Positions 54,559-64,000 of a stretch of DNA of 64,000 nucleotides are shown here, piece after piece. The notes below the pieces were generated by a model. The model saw nothing but the letters and a program-made list of their open reading frames with translations, made no database searches and had not been told where the DNA came from. The stretch's first letter is position 1. Every line of letters begins with the position of its first letter. Position numbers and translations under genes: made by a program. Source of the stretch: Zarea fungicola (lineage: Eukaryota > Ascomycota > Sordariomycetes > Hypocreales > Cordycipitaceae); NCBI GenBank assembly GCA_900169235.1, contig FWCC01000154.1, positions 34,552 through 98,551 on the forward strand, given 5' to 3'.

Positions 54559-55895
54559 TACGTTCTGTTACTTTGGGCGGAAATGGGGCAATTATGGACA
54601 GTTTTGTTTCGAGAATCAAGAGAATGAATTGTATATATCGGTGAGGGAAAAAAAAAAGCAGTGTTCTGTTCCCGCCCTTGGCCGGGAGAGACGTAGGGAT
54701 GTTAATGGGTCTATTAAAAGACTAGTTTAGCGAAAGTGTCAATACCCCCATTTCTTGTAAAACGGCGGATGGCGGCCAAACCCGCACATAGACCCAAAAT
54801 AAAAATCCAGTGAGAACTTTTGCTGCGTCGATTGGTGGTATCCAGCCAGAAAGCAGTCTTACAATACATCTGCCGTCATGGAACAGCATGGTTTCCTTTG
54901 TTAAACCTGGATAGGTCATGAAAATCCTCGTCGCCGAACCCACCAGACAACTCGGTCGGCCTCGCCTGGGCTTTGTTGGGAGTGGACACGCCTTATGCGC
55001 ACTTTTCACTCTTAACCAGACACCTCACGTTGATCGTCATGACTTGCGCTGACCGATGTCTACCCAATAAGAGTGGATGCAATACTCGCGCCACCTTCTG
55101 TCGAGAGTGAATTGCTACACCTTGTTAACTTTTCTAGATTGCCGCTAGAAACAGTGGCTACGCCCTACGCGCCGTTGTTGACTCGATCATCCGCCCCAGT
55201 AATTACGCCAACGATCTGTTACAAAAAGTGGACGCGCCTTACGCTGTTCGCCGCGGCCAGACATGTTCGTTATTATCAATTAATTACACATACAAGTTGT
55301 ACGTGATAATACGACAGACGAACGTGACTTCACTTGACCGGCTAAACATGGGCGAACAGCGAAACATATCGACACTGCCGCCCATCATCTGAGGCTGTGA
55401 CAAATGTCTTTTTGAAAGATGGCCTATTCACCCAATACAGGTTTAACAAATGCGGGCTGGTGTAAAATGCACAGCTGGATAAAACAAAAATTCATGAAAA
55501 AAGATTCAGTCGCAGTTGAGGCGATAGTAGAGGAGTAGGATGGAAAACCTCATACAACATTTAGACGCTCTGAGGTGAGCATTCTATTCTTAAATCCCAC
55601 CAAAGACTACTCACCCAACAATATGAATTGAGATGCTCCTCGCGACTACGTTTGTGACATTCCCCTGCGCTACATACCCTAATTCAAAAGAAACGGAAAT
55701 GACTGTAAAGCTACTGAGGATTTACTAATTCATTCGAGACAAACGGCGTCAACTGGCCAGTATCAGCATATACCAAAACAAGAATAGATAGTACAGTAAT
55801 AGAAATATCGAGGACCACAGTTTGGTATAATGTCAGCGACAGAGAATCGTGGCAATTGGACTCGCAGTCGATTTTTTCTATTAACTATTTCACGC
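54559..55895. other. Intergenic
   Basis: Between the reductase start and the cytochrome b5 stop. Short frames lack features; no gene seen. Confidence 0.45.
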
Positions 55896-56222
55896 TCAAC
55901 TTTTAGACTCCTGTTTTAGCCTTCCAACGAATAGTTTCGCTCGAATTTTTCGAGCCTCGTCACCGTGGCGAGTATCCTCGAAAGCCTCTGTGGCATCCTG
56001 TCCCGCGAACTCTAGTAAAATGTAGTCACCGCCACTATCAAAATGTTAGCATACTTGTGTAAGATTTTTTTTCATGTGATTGCATTGGGGTTTTGGCACA
56101 TACGGATGTTCGCTAAGAAAATCGGTACAATCATAGACTTTGTCGTCCATTATTATAAGTACATCGTCCGAGGTATTGTGCTGCGCCACCTCCGCAGCCG
56201 AATACTCTTTTATTTCTTTCAT
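55896..56222 (-). CDS. Small soluble cytochrome b5
   Basis: Haem-binding electron carrier of 85 residues. Exons 56222-56104 and 56034-55896; intron gtatgt...gatag. The first axial His lies in the motif EHPGGDYILLEFAGQDATEA, which is formed exactly across the splice junction (HP|GG), and the second in FEDTRHGDEARK. The N-terminus KEYSAAEVAQHNTSDDVLII and DDKVYDCTDFL complete the fold. The protein ends LFVGRLKQESKS with no hydrophobic C-terminal tail, so unlike ER cytochrome b5 it has no membrane anchor. It lies near a reductase that also lacks an anchor, suggesting a soluble NADH-to-b5 pair. Confidence 0.92.
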
Positions 56223-56784
56223 ATTGGTAATAAACAAAAGGTATAAAGAAAGTTTGAATGAAGGAAATGGTTGATCGGCTAACAATGCAGCGTAGGAGTG
56301 GTGGGAGCAATCCAGATATAACTTCTAAGTCACCTGCAAGCAGATTGCTAAGCGACTAAAAACTACGGCGCGTTCGCCGAGAATATCTACCTGGAAGGCA
56401 GACACATGCATCGATAACATTAGTCAGTCGCAGATCAAACACCAAATTACTAAATTTTTGCCATCTCAAGCGCGAGACCGAGCGCATTGGCACACCCCAC
56501 GATTAGGACTGTGAGGCCCCGCCGAAAACAGGAACTGACAACCACTGCTTGACCAGCTGTTTGTCAGTATCTTCGGTCGCGACTAGAAGCATGTTGATTG
56601 GATTCTACAATTAATGGGGTAACATCATGCAAGGGAGGTGCATTACCATCATGAGTCATATCCTCCGCGCCCAATGGTTAAAAAGGTCACCCAGAGGCGA
56701 AAATACTCATGACTACAATTCCACAGCTGCTCCATCTTCGGCCACTTCACCACATATCACAAATTGTTCCAGTTGCAAAAGACA
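56223..56784. other. Divergent promoter region
   Basis: Between the divergent cytochrome b5 and PaiB-like genes. No gene seen. Confidence 0.45.
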
Positions 56785-57588
56785 ATGTATCTCAGAGGTG
56801 TACATGCCGAGCCTGACATCAAGACGCTGCGTCAAGTCATCCGAGAGAACCCTCTCGGTGTCCTTATCACCTCTATGCCCTCAGAAAATTTTCCCACTAT
56901 ACAATTTTCTCATCTTCCCTGGCTCCTCGATGTTGCGGACGAAGACAGTGACGAGTTGGGCACCCTGCGCGGCCATCTCTCACGAATGAATCCTCATGCG
57001 AAGGCCTTGACCGAGGCTGCTAAAATCGACTCCGAATCCAATGGCCCACTTCAGGAGGAAGTAGCCGTTCTCTTTACTCTATCGTCTCATTCTTATGTTC
57101 CGCCGAAATTCTTCACGGAGACTAAGCCTTCTACCGGCAAGGTTGTGCCGACGTGGAACTACGTTGCGGTTCAGGTGTACGGCAAGGCTACCATCCTGTG
57201 GGATTCTAAAAACCAAGAGACAGGTGATTACTTGCAGGAGCAAATAACAGATCTGACAAACCATCTCGAGAAAAACATTATGCATTTTACAGGTGGAGAT
57301 AGACCAGAGCCATGGGAAGTCAGCGACGCACCAAAGTCTTATGTCGATCTTCTGAAGAGAAGAATCATGGGGATAGAGATCAAAGTAGACCGTTTGGAGG
57401 GAAAGTTCAAGATGACTCAAGAAATGGGTCCTGCAGACAGAGAAGGAGTGGTGAAGGGGTTTGATGGTCTTGGAACTGAACAAAGTCACCACATCGCGAG
57501 GCTTGTGGAGGCAAGAGGAGCCATGAAGGACGCAGCAAAGGCGGCCGCAAAGAAAGCGGCAGAAGAAGCAGAAGATTGTGTTTCTTGA
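56785..57588 (+). CDS. PaiB-like FMN-binding protein
   Basis: Single-exon, 267 residues from the ATG at 56785 (MYLRGVH). It belongs to the FMN-binding split-barrel family first described for Bacillus PaiB ('negative transcriptional regulator'). Conserved blocks: NPLGVLITSMPSENFPTIQF, then LRGHLSRMNPHAK, FTLSSHSYVPPKFF, VVPTWNYVAVQVYGKATIL and LKRRIMGIEIKVDRLEGKFKM. The C-terminus is an Ala/Lys/Glu helix (AMKDAAKAAAKKAAEEAE). In fungi this family has no DNA-binding domain; it more likely acts as a flavin-dependent oxidoreductase or haem-related split-barrel protein than as a repressor. Divergent from cytochrome b5. Confidence 0.9.
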   Translation: MYLRGVHAEPDIKTLRQVIRENPLGVLITSMPSENFPTIQFSHLPWLLDVADEDSDELGTLRGHLSRMNPHAKALTEAAKIDSESNGPLQEEVAVLFTLSSHSYVPPKFFTETKPSTGKVVPTWNYVAVQVYGKATILWDSKNQETGDYLQEQITDLTNHLEKNIMHFTGGDRPEPWEVSDAPKSYVDLLKRRIMGIEIKVDRLEGKFKMTQEMGPADREGVVKGFDGLGTEQSHHIARLVEARGAMKDAAKAAAKKAAEEAEDCVS

Positions 57589-58171
57589 AAAATAAACCGT
57601 CGATTTCACGCTCTTGCAAGTGCCGTGTAGTCTTCTTTGTGTACTGAAGTTAGATGCCTAGCAGCAGGGATTTAATACATAGGTAAAGGTTGGTTCACAT
57701 TCTGGTTTTTCCCTCTCGGGGAGGCTAAACATACGGATAAATCTCCGCATGGGACGAAAACTCGACTGGATGTTTAAATATGCAGAGGTGTGTACCTGGA
57801 GTTAGGTATCAACATTACTGATCTAGCGGAGATACACAGTTGCAGTGCCTAAACCTCAGTATCGTTATCGGCCCACATATTGGAGGGAAAAATAGATGAT
57901 GCCAACTGCACACATTGCTAAATTCGTGACAGTTATATTTTTTCTAGCCTCTACCACTATCTATTGTCTCCTTTATGTTTTTGTTCTGATAGACCTGGCC
58001 GAGAATGGATTCAATTTGAAAGTGCTTCGACATGATACGTGCAGGCTAACAGTAGTCTTAATCCTCTGAAGGAGAATCCTAAGTGATAAAACAAGTTCAG
58101 CAGCTAAAAAGACGAGCCAAAGTCTTTGTTAGACGATCTGCATAGAAGAACAGACCCATACAGGCATGAGG
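57589..58171. other. Intergenic
   Basis: About 580 bp, 3' of the PaiB-like gene; no gene seen. Confidence 0.45.
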
Positions 58172-58405
58172 TCAAAAAAATGAGGGCCGGCGCTGAAATA
58201 GGTGTTGAGGAAACCCACAGGTGACACAACAGCCATCTTTGGGCTTGCGGATGCATTGTGATTGCACAAGTTTGGTGATACTTCTAACCGTAGAATCACA
58301 CAAACAATGAACTTCTAGAAGCGGGCAGGTGGCCGGTCCGGTCTCCGGTGTTGCTTCTGCATGACAGTTGACGCCGTGGTGTGCGCAGTTTACAGCAGGG
58401 CGCAT
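58172..58405 (-). CDS. Cys-rich frame, possible CFEM-domain fragment
   Basis: 77 codons from an ATG at 58405. Ten cysteines, with the stretch CPLLEVHCLCDSTVRSITKL and then VQSQC giving C-x6-C-x-C-x14-C, the centre of the fungal CFEM pattern (secreted, often GPI-anchored haem or virulence proteins). The first cysteines (NCAHHGVNC) are less well spaced and no signal peptide is encoded; an in-frame stop lies nine codons upstream. It may be an exon of a gene whose first exon is unseen, a relic, or chance. Confidence 0.3.
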   Translation of the reverse strand: MRPAVNCAHHGVNCHAEATPETGPATCPLLEVHCLCDSTVRSITKLVQSQCIRKPKDGCCVTCGFPQHLFQRRPSFF

Positions 58406-58602
58406 CTGTTCCTGGTGGAGCTCAGTTGCTAGTCATGTAGCCCGCCACACTCTTTCAAGTTGAGCCCCTGTAAATGTGTGATGCTTTGAGTGTGAAACCA
58501 AGAGAGGCAAGAGTTCTGCTCTCGACTTTGATGTCTATAAGAGTCACATGAGCCGACATCAGACATCAAGGCGGTCGGCAATAAGATAACTGATTCGCAA
58601 TC

Positions 58603-59557
58603 ATGGCAGAAGCCCGTACACTTGTGGTGGCCGTTCTAGGCTGTGGTACGTGTGTTCGCAGGCGCCCCTACAAAAGCCTAGGTACCCTCCTTCTGATGAA
58701 ATATTCTAGGAACCCTTGGAACCTCGATTGCTGCTGGCATATTGGATCCTATTGACGAGGGAATTATTTCTGTTGGTCGGCTGATTGCAACTGTTGGCAC
58801 CGCGCAATCTCAACAACGGGTGAGACAAGAACTAGTACAGCACTCCTCGAAAGTTAAAGTCCTTCTTCACGAAGAAAACTGTCGCGCAATTGAGGAAGCA
58901 GATGTTGTTGTACTTGCCGCTAAGCCCAACAAAAGAGGAGATATCCTCGGTGCTCCTGGTGTGAGAACAGCACTGGGTGGTAAGCTTCTCATTAGCATAA
59001 TGGCAGGAGTCTCAATTGCAGAGCTGCGCCGCGTGATCTCACAGGATGGGGGGCGGGAGACTTGCGAGACGCAGCTTCAACTCGTTCGGGCGATGCCCAA
59101 TATGGCAGCAAAAATCCGGCAAGGTGTGACCCGAGTCACTGCAGACTGGGATACCTTGAAAGACGAAAACTTGCAACTCACCGCTTGGATCTTTAATCAA
59201 ATTGGACAGCTTTCCATTGGCGCTGAGAATACCTTTGATATGTCTGCTGTGTTGGTGGGCTGCGCGGGTTCCCTCTTATTGCTCGCAATCGATGGACTAC
59301 TCGATGCGGCCGTCATAGAGGGCATAAAGCGATCAGAAGCACAGGATATGGTGGTAAGAAGCGCCATTGGAATATTAAATCTCATACCCGCGGGTCATCA
59401 CCCGAGTCTCCTGCGAGAGAAAATTGCCTCCCCAGGCGGGTGTTCGATAAGGGCACTGGCAGAATTGGAAAGGCAAGGGGTGCGGTCGGCGTTCACAGAT
59501 GCTATCCTGGCAGCAGCGGCTCGCTCAAAGGACGTATCCAAAGCGCAGTCTAACTAG
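58603..59557 (+). CDS. Pyrroline-5-carboxylate reductase
   Basis: Last enzyme of proline biosynthesis: P5C + NAD(P)H to proline. Exons 58603-58645 and 58710-59557; intron gtacgt...ttctag falls in the dinucleotide loop and restores VLGCGTLGTSIAAGIL. 296 residues. Rossmann GxGxxG as GCGTLG, then EEADVVVLAAKP, LLISIMAGVSIAELRR, VRAMPNMAAKIRQGVT, and in the C-terminal helical dimer domain GSLLLLAIDGLLDAAV and the signature-like HPSLLREKIASPGGCSIRAL. Some positions depart from the housekeeping type, and the gene lies in accessory DNA, so it may be a paralogue, as found in some biosynthetic clusters. No cluster is visible here. Confidence 0.92.
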
Positions 59558-61080
59558 CCCAGACTTGACTAGTAGAATGATGAAAATACATTATCAAATG
59601 GATTATTGGATGCCTTGATACATTAGGTTGACTCTGTGGATATGGTGGCATGTTTTCGATGCTCAATCTTACGGCTCTCCTTTGACTTAAAGACGGGAAT
59701 TTAAACCCTGTACTATAACTAAAACTCCAGTCCTTAGATTTCTTTGCTGTTGGCTCACAGAATATTGAACAGTATCATAGTAGAGAAAGGAGAGGATGGT
59801 ACGAGGCAGCAGCATGTGTCGTTATCACGCGAGGTTTAACTCTGCCATTTCCTTGCAAGAGTATGGAAACGTGCGCTGGACAAATGGCCGACTGCATATC
59901 TCTGGTATCACTGCCTACTGACCGTGCAAACATTACCGTGGCCGGACAGTGTAGCAGGTTTGTATTTCAAGACTTCACGGAGGAAGTTGAGGTACTGTTA
60001 CGTTAAGACTAAGATAAATGGACGACAGATACTCTGATCTGTCGGTGGCTTCCTGACGCATCAACTGTAATAAGCATCAGTGACAGGTGTTGAAACAAGT
60101 TGTTAAAAATAGTATTGCACTGAATATTAATGTCACACTCTAGCATTTAGACAGAACGAGTCTAAACTATGAACTTTGACTAGGAGCTGAAACTAGAAAA
60201 GTTTTACGTGTTTGGATCATATAGATTAGTCTCCAGACAAGAAATTTGGCTTCACGTTTTTTCGGCCCAGGTTCATACTTGTTCTTGCCTGACCTCCAGT
60301 TAAAACACTCGCTTTGCGCATGACCTCCTAAATGCGTGGCCGCGGCCCTGTCCGCCAAGGATGCCAATGTCAACGAATGCCAAGCACATGTAGAGCTCAG
60401 ACTGGTAACTCTTCGCCAATGTCTCCGAGGTTCCGCCATCCTGTGTAACTTTGATGAGAAGCAGCTGCTGCCAGCCAGATTAAACGTCATAAGACCACAA
60501 GAAGAGCAAAACTTGCGATGATCCTGACCGGGCAGGCAGGGATGAAACTCAGAGCTGATCGCTAAACGGTTTCAGCCCCCACATGCATGGCACGGGCCGC
60601 TCGCTGTTGGTGGTGGTGTGCAGGAGTGCAATCGGCAAGTTTTTAGCTCACAACTTATCAGGAGCAAGCTGCCGGTTTACTATTATAATTATAAAGCACT
60701 CCATACTACGGACGGCAAAACAGAGCTCACAAACCATTGTAACTGGATGCCTTGCTCCGTACTTGGCCTAAGCAAACAGATTATGGACAGCATAAAATTA
60801 CCCTCGCCCTCTCTAAGGAGTCTCTCTAAGCTTGCTCGCTGGCTACCTGCTGTGGAGAATGGCATGCCAGCAACCGCGGCCTTATTGGCAGAATCACGGA
60901 GCTGAAATTTTGACATGCAGTACAACAGAGAGAAATCCACTTATACGGGCGCTCAAATGCGACATCCTGCCACATCGAAATTTGTATTCTTGTATCCGAG
61001 GTTTTAAACACGCCATCGGTGTCAGCGTAATAGTGACACAACATTATATGTAATTACGCATATATATATATAGTTAACAG
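59558..61080. other. Gene-free DNA
   Basis: About 1.5 kb between the reductase and the AT-rich zone. Short frames lack features. No gene seen. Confidence 0.45.
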
Positions 61081-62261
61081 TAATAAAGTAGTCTAAAATC
61101 ATAGTTATATTTAAGGGAGGTCTTTAACCTAGCCTTTATAACACTAGTAATTAAATAATAACTATGCTAATTATAATTAAGGGCTTAGTTCTACTAAATA
61201 TTATATATACTAAAGCGTAGTTATATAATATAAAAGCATTAACTACTTAGGCGCTTACTAAAGCGAATATTCTAAGCAATAAGAGGATTAAAGCCATTTA
61301 TAAGTATATATAACCTTAATGCCTCTTATAGCTAAATCCACAGCCAATATATAGCTAAAGAAGAGATTAAGTACTTAATTTATTGTGAATATAGAATATT
61401 AAAGCTATAATTATATTTATTTATAATAATATTTATAAGAATATATGCTTAAAGTGCTAAAAGAATAATTAGTAATTTATTAGCTATATTTAGCTAAAGG
61501 GGCTAGCTATAAATACTTATATAAACTATATATACTCCTCTTAAGCCTAGCACTACTTATTATAAGGTATAATATATCCTTATATATTAATTATATTTTT
61601 ACTAATATATTAATATTTTAGGAATATAATAACTAAAAAGCTCTATGCTAATAGAGCCCTTACTAAGTAGCATTATATAAGAGTAATAGTAAATAATTAT
61701 TATAGCTTTTACTAAGTGGGCTATAGTATAAAGCTAGTAGGCTAAATAATATAGACTATTATATATATTAAATATTAGTTTAGCGTAAAATCTAAGGCTA
61801 CCTATATATAAAAATAATTTTATATAAAAAATATAAACCTCTTCTTTTTATTCCTTTATATACTTAAGATAGATAAGTTCTATATAAGTAATAGCGCCCA
61901 CTATAGCGAACTCTTAAAGAATAATCCTAATTAGGAGAGTTGCCCTTATTATAGGGTATCTTTTATAATAAATAATACTTATATAAGCCAAGTTATAAAG
62001 GCTAAACCAACTAAACGCATAAATATACCTATATAGCGAATATAATAAATATTAAAATTTAAGATACCTAATAATAAAGAAATTCTTAATCTAACTAATA
62101 ATTAATCCCCTAAGTATATATATACTTCTACTTCTATCCTAGAGGATATAAATAGGGTCACATTTTAAAGCGCTCTTTTAGATAGTTTAAAAGCACAATA
62201 TATAAGCTTAATTAAAATAAGACAATATCTTAAATTAAAGAGTATATCTTTTTAATTAACG
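61081..62261. repeat. Extremely AT/TpA-rich, RIP-like DNA
   Basis: Nearly 1.2 kb almost free of G+C-rich stretches, full of TATA, CTAA and TTAT steps with the few G and C mostly in GCTA/TAGC contexts. Composition changes sharply at about 61050. This is the expected end state of repeat-induced point mutation of an old repeat. The original element is not recognisable. Confidence 0.65.
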
Positions 62262-64000
62262 TAGTTCACATACGAGCGGGCCACACGGGCGAGTGGGCCA
62301 CTTCGCGTTTTTTTTTTAATTGAACACCTTCTAACCTTAATAACTTAATAATAGAAAATGGGTTCTACATTAAATAAAGCAAATGTTCTCTTAGCTGTTG
62401 AAGCTTTAAAAAAAGACCTGAAATTAAGCATTTAAGGCGCTGCTTGAATCTATAACGTGCCCTGAATAACACTTGAGCGTCGTCGACGAAATATACCAAG
62501 CTAAGCCAATATAAGCCTGAACAGTTGGAAATTAAAAAAAGAAGAGGAGGATCTAGTTATTTAATATATCCTTGATTTAGATTCTTGTTCCTAGCCGCCT
62601 TGCCTGTGTGATATAGAAGTTATAGTGAATTGCTTATTAGAGCTATGACATGGCATTCTAGTTGGAAGGAACTGGGTTACGAGCTTCATTAGACGACACC
62701 TAGAAGTTATTATGTGTTTATTGCATTAGATTGACTATTAAAGAGCCTAATGTAAAGATCTAAAGATATTTGAAGGCTAGTTCTAGCTTATAGAGAATAT
62801 AATTGCAAAATATAATATATAAGACGTGAATATCTATAACTTTGATAAGACTAGCTTTATAATGGGCGTAATAAGCTTGGAAATAGTGGTTATAGGATCA
62901 GAAAAGCGTTAAAAAGGTCGAAAAATATAACTAGGAAATTAGACATAGATGACAGTTATCTAGTGCATTAGTGCGACTAGTGGTATTATCCCGCTATATA
63001 TCATTGTTGCCGCCAAAACCCACCTCTTATCTTGGTATGAAAATAGCCTATTACCTTACACCTAGGCTATTTCTATATTAGAAAATGGTTAAATGATAAA
63101 TAAAAAGGGCTTAGATTAGCTAAAACATTTTAATAATAACATAAAACTGCGAAATTCTAGCTACTATTGCCTCTTAATCCTTAATGGACATAAAAGCCAC
63201 TAGTTAGTGGAATTTGAGTTATATTGCAAGGTAAACTCTATTATTATATTATGCATGCCTGCTCATTTATTACATATGCTTTAGCCATTAGATGTCGCTT
63301 GTTTTCGGCCATTAAAACGGGCATATAGTTAAGCTATTGGTGATCTAATGCAAGCCCACGTAACACACATTACTAAGGAGGAATTTCTACCTGCATTTTA
63401 TAGTGTATATAATGCTACTATAATAAAAAAAAATGCCCTTGTAGGTTTCCGCGGTGCTGGACTTTGGCCTTTTAATCTAAGTCATGTTATTTTACAATTG
63501 GATGTAATGTTATAGACGCCTTCGCCTCTAGGGACCTCTGATGGACTGGCCCTTCCCTGGCTTCTGCGAACGCCTAACAACCTAATGGAGGCTTTATCTT
63601 ATATAGAATATATTGAGAAGAGGATAAGAAGCCATTAGAGCAGCTCGCTAGTAGAAATTATTGAGAGTTTAATGTAAATGTTAAAGTGCATAATAAAAGC
63701 TCTGTGATAGATGGTCCTTTTGTAAGACTGAGTTAAGCACCTAGAGGCGGCAAATGAACGACTTTCCTGGCGTTAATGCGTTAAAAAAAAGCGTTTGTAG
63801 ACTGGAGGATCTCTTACTCTAGAAAATGGAAAAAATTTAGCTACTTAATCGTAGGTTGAGGCTGGGAAAAAACGCGCTAAAACTGAGGGTTCTGGTCAGC
63901 TAAAACGCGATGAATTACGCCGCCGGCGATGTGGTAATTGTGGCGAAATTGGCCATAATTCTAGAACATGTGATAATGAAGTAGAAATCACTTCTTTAGA
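62262..64000 (+). mobile_element. RIP-damaged pogo/Fot1-family transposon, truncated by window end
   Basis: A G+C-rich terminal-repeat-like segment at 62264-62310 follows a TA at 62262-62263. The transposase frame starts near 62358 and is full of stops. Still legible: EALKKDLKLSI with IYNVP (helix-turn-helix), EEEDLV and YILDLDS (CENP-B type DNA-binding region), YNFDKTSFIMG (first catalytic Asp), LNGHKSH where the family has LDGHxSH, PLDVACFRPLKRAYS, VGFRGAGLWPFNL, and a C-terminal zinc knuckle CGNCGEIGHNSRTC (C-x2-C-x4-H-x4-C). Many stops fall where CGA or CAA/CAG codons are expected, as RIP would produce. The right end lies beyond 64000. Confidence 0.85.

Noticed and set aside
1..64000. CRISPR arrays, rRNA, bacterial operons
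   Set aside because: None seen; gene structure is eukaryotic with spliceosomal introns.

Overview
The window is nuclear DNA of a filamentous ascomycete. Genes carry short spliceosomal introns (about 50-90 bp, GTAnG...YAG), ATG starts and protein families typical of Pezizomycotina: Zn(II)2Cys6 regulators, a HET-domain protein, an EthD protein, a Dal5-type permease and an Ypt7 Rab. The gene set and protein style suggest Sordariomycetes, probably Hypocreales; this placement is an inference and no species is claimed. A 24-base N run (19651-19674) shows this is a draft assembly.

Region 1 (1-25.5 kb) is gene-dense and housekeeping-like. In order: an aldehyde dehydrogenase cut by the window edge, a Zn2Cys6 regulator (-), the DRG1/RBG1 GTPase (+), a small EthD protein (-), a Spo12-like protein (-), an alpha/beta hydrolase (-), the Golgi nucleoside diphosphatase GDA1 (+, with a leader uORF), a fungal magnesium-chelatase-like protein (-), the vacuolar Rab YPT7 (+), a relic of a Zn2Cys6 regulator, an acyl-CoA dehydrogenase with a C-terminal SKL peroxisomal signal (+), a DUF7587-type protein (-) and a Dal5-like MFS transporter (-). 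Splice phases were checked and all of the intact genes close into single reading frames.

Region 2 (25.5-45 kb) is accessory and decayed. A serine beta-lactamase-like hydrolase and the neighbouring Zn2Cys6 regulator each carry two one-base frameshifts, all in short homopolymers. A second copy of the hydrolase C-terminus lies about 4.6 kb downstream. There is a GNAT acetyltransferase, relics of an oligopeptide transporter and a TauD-like dioxygenase, an intact Tc1-family transposon with 39-bp inverted repeats and TA target duplication, and AT-rich blocks that look RIP-mutated. Between these sits the most interesting gene: an 84-residue secreted precursor with four identical 11-residue cores separated by Lys-Arg, where every nucleotide difference between copies is synonymous.

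Region 3 (45-60 kb) again holds intact genes: a GNAT, an unknown 461-residue protein, a HET-domain protein, two small unrecognised two-exon genes, an NADH-cytochrome b5 reductase and a tiny cytochrome b5 that both appear to lack membrane anchors and could form a soluble electron-transfer pair, a PaiB-like FMN-binding protein, a weak CFEM-like fragment and pyrroline-5-carboxylate reductase.

Region 4 (61-64 kb) is extremely AT/TpA-rich DNA followed by a mutated pogo/Fot1-family transposon that runs off the window. No CRISPR, rRNA or convincing tRNA was seen.
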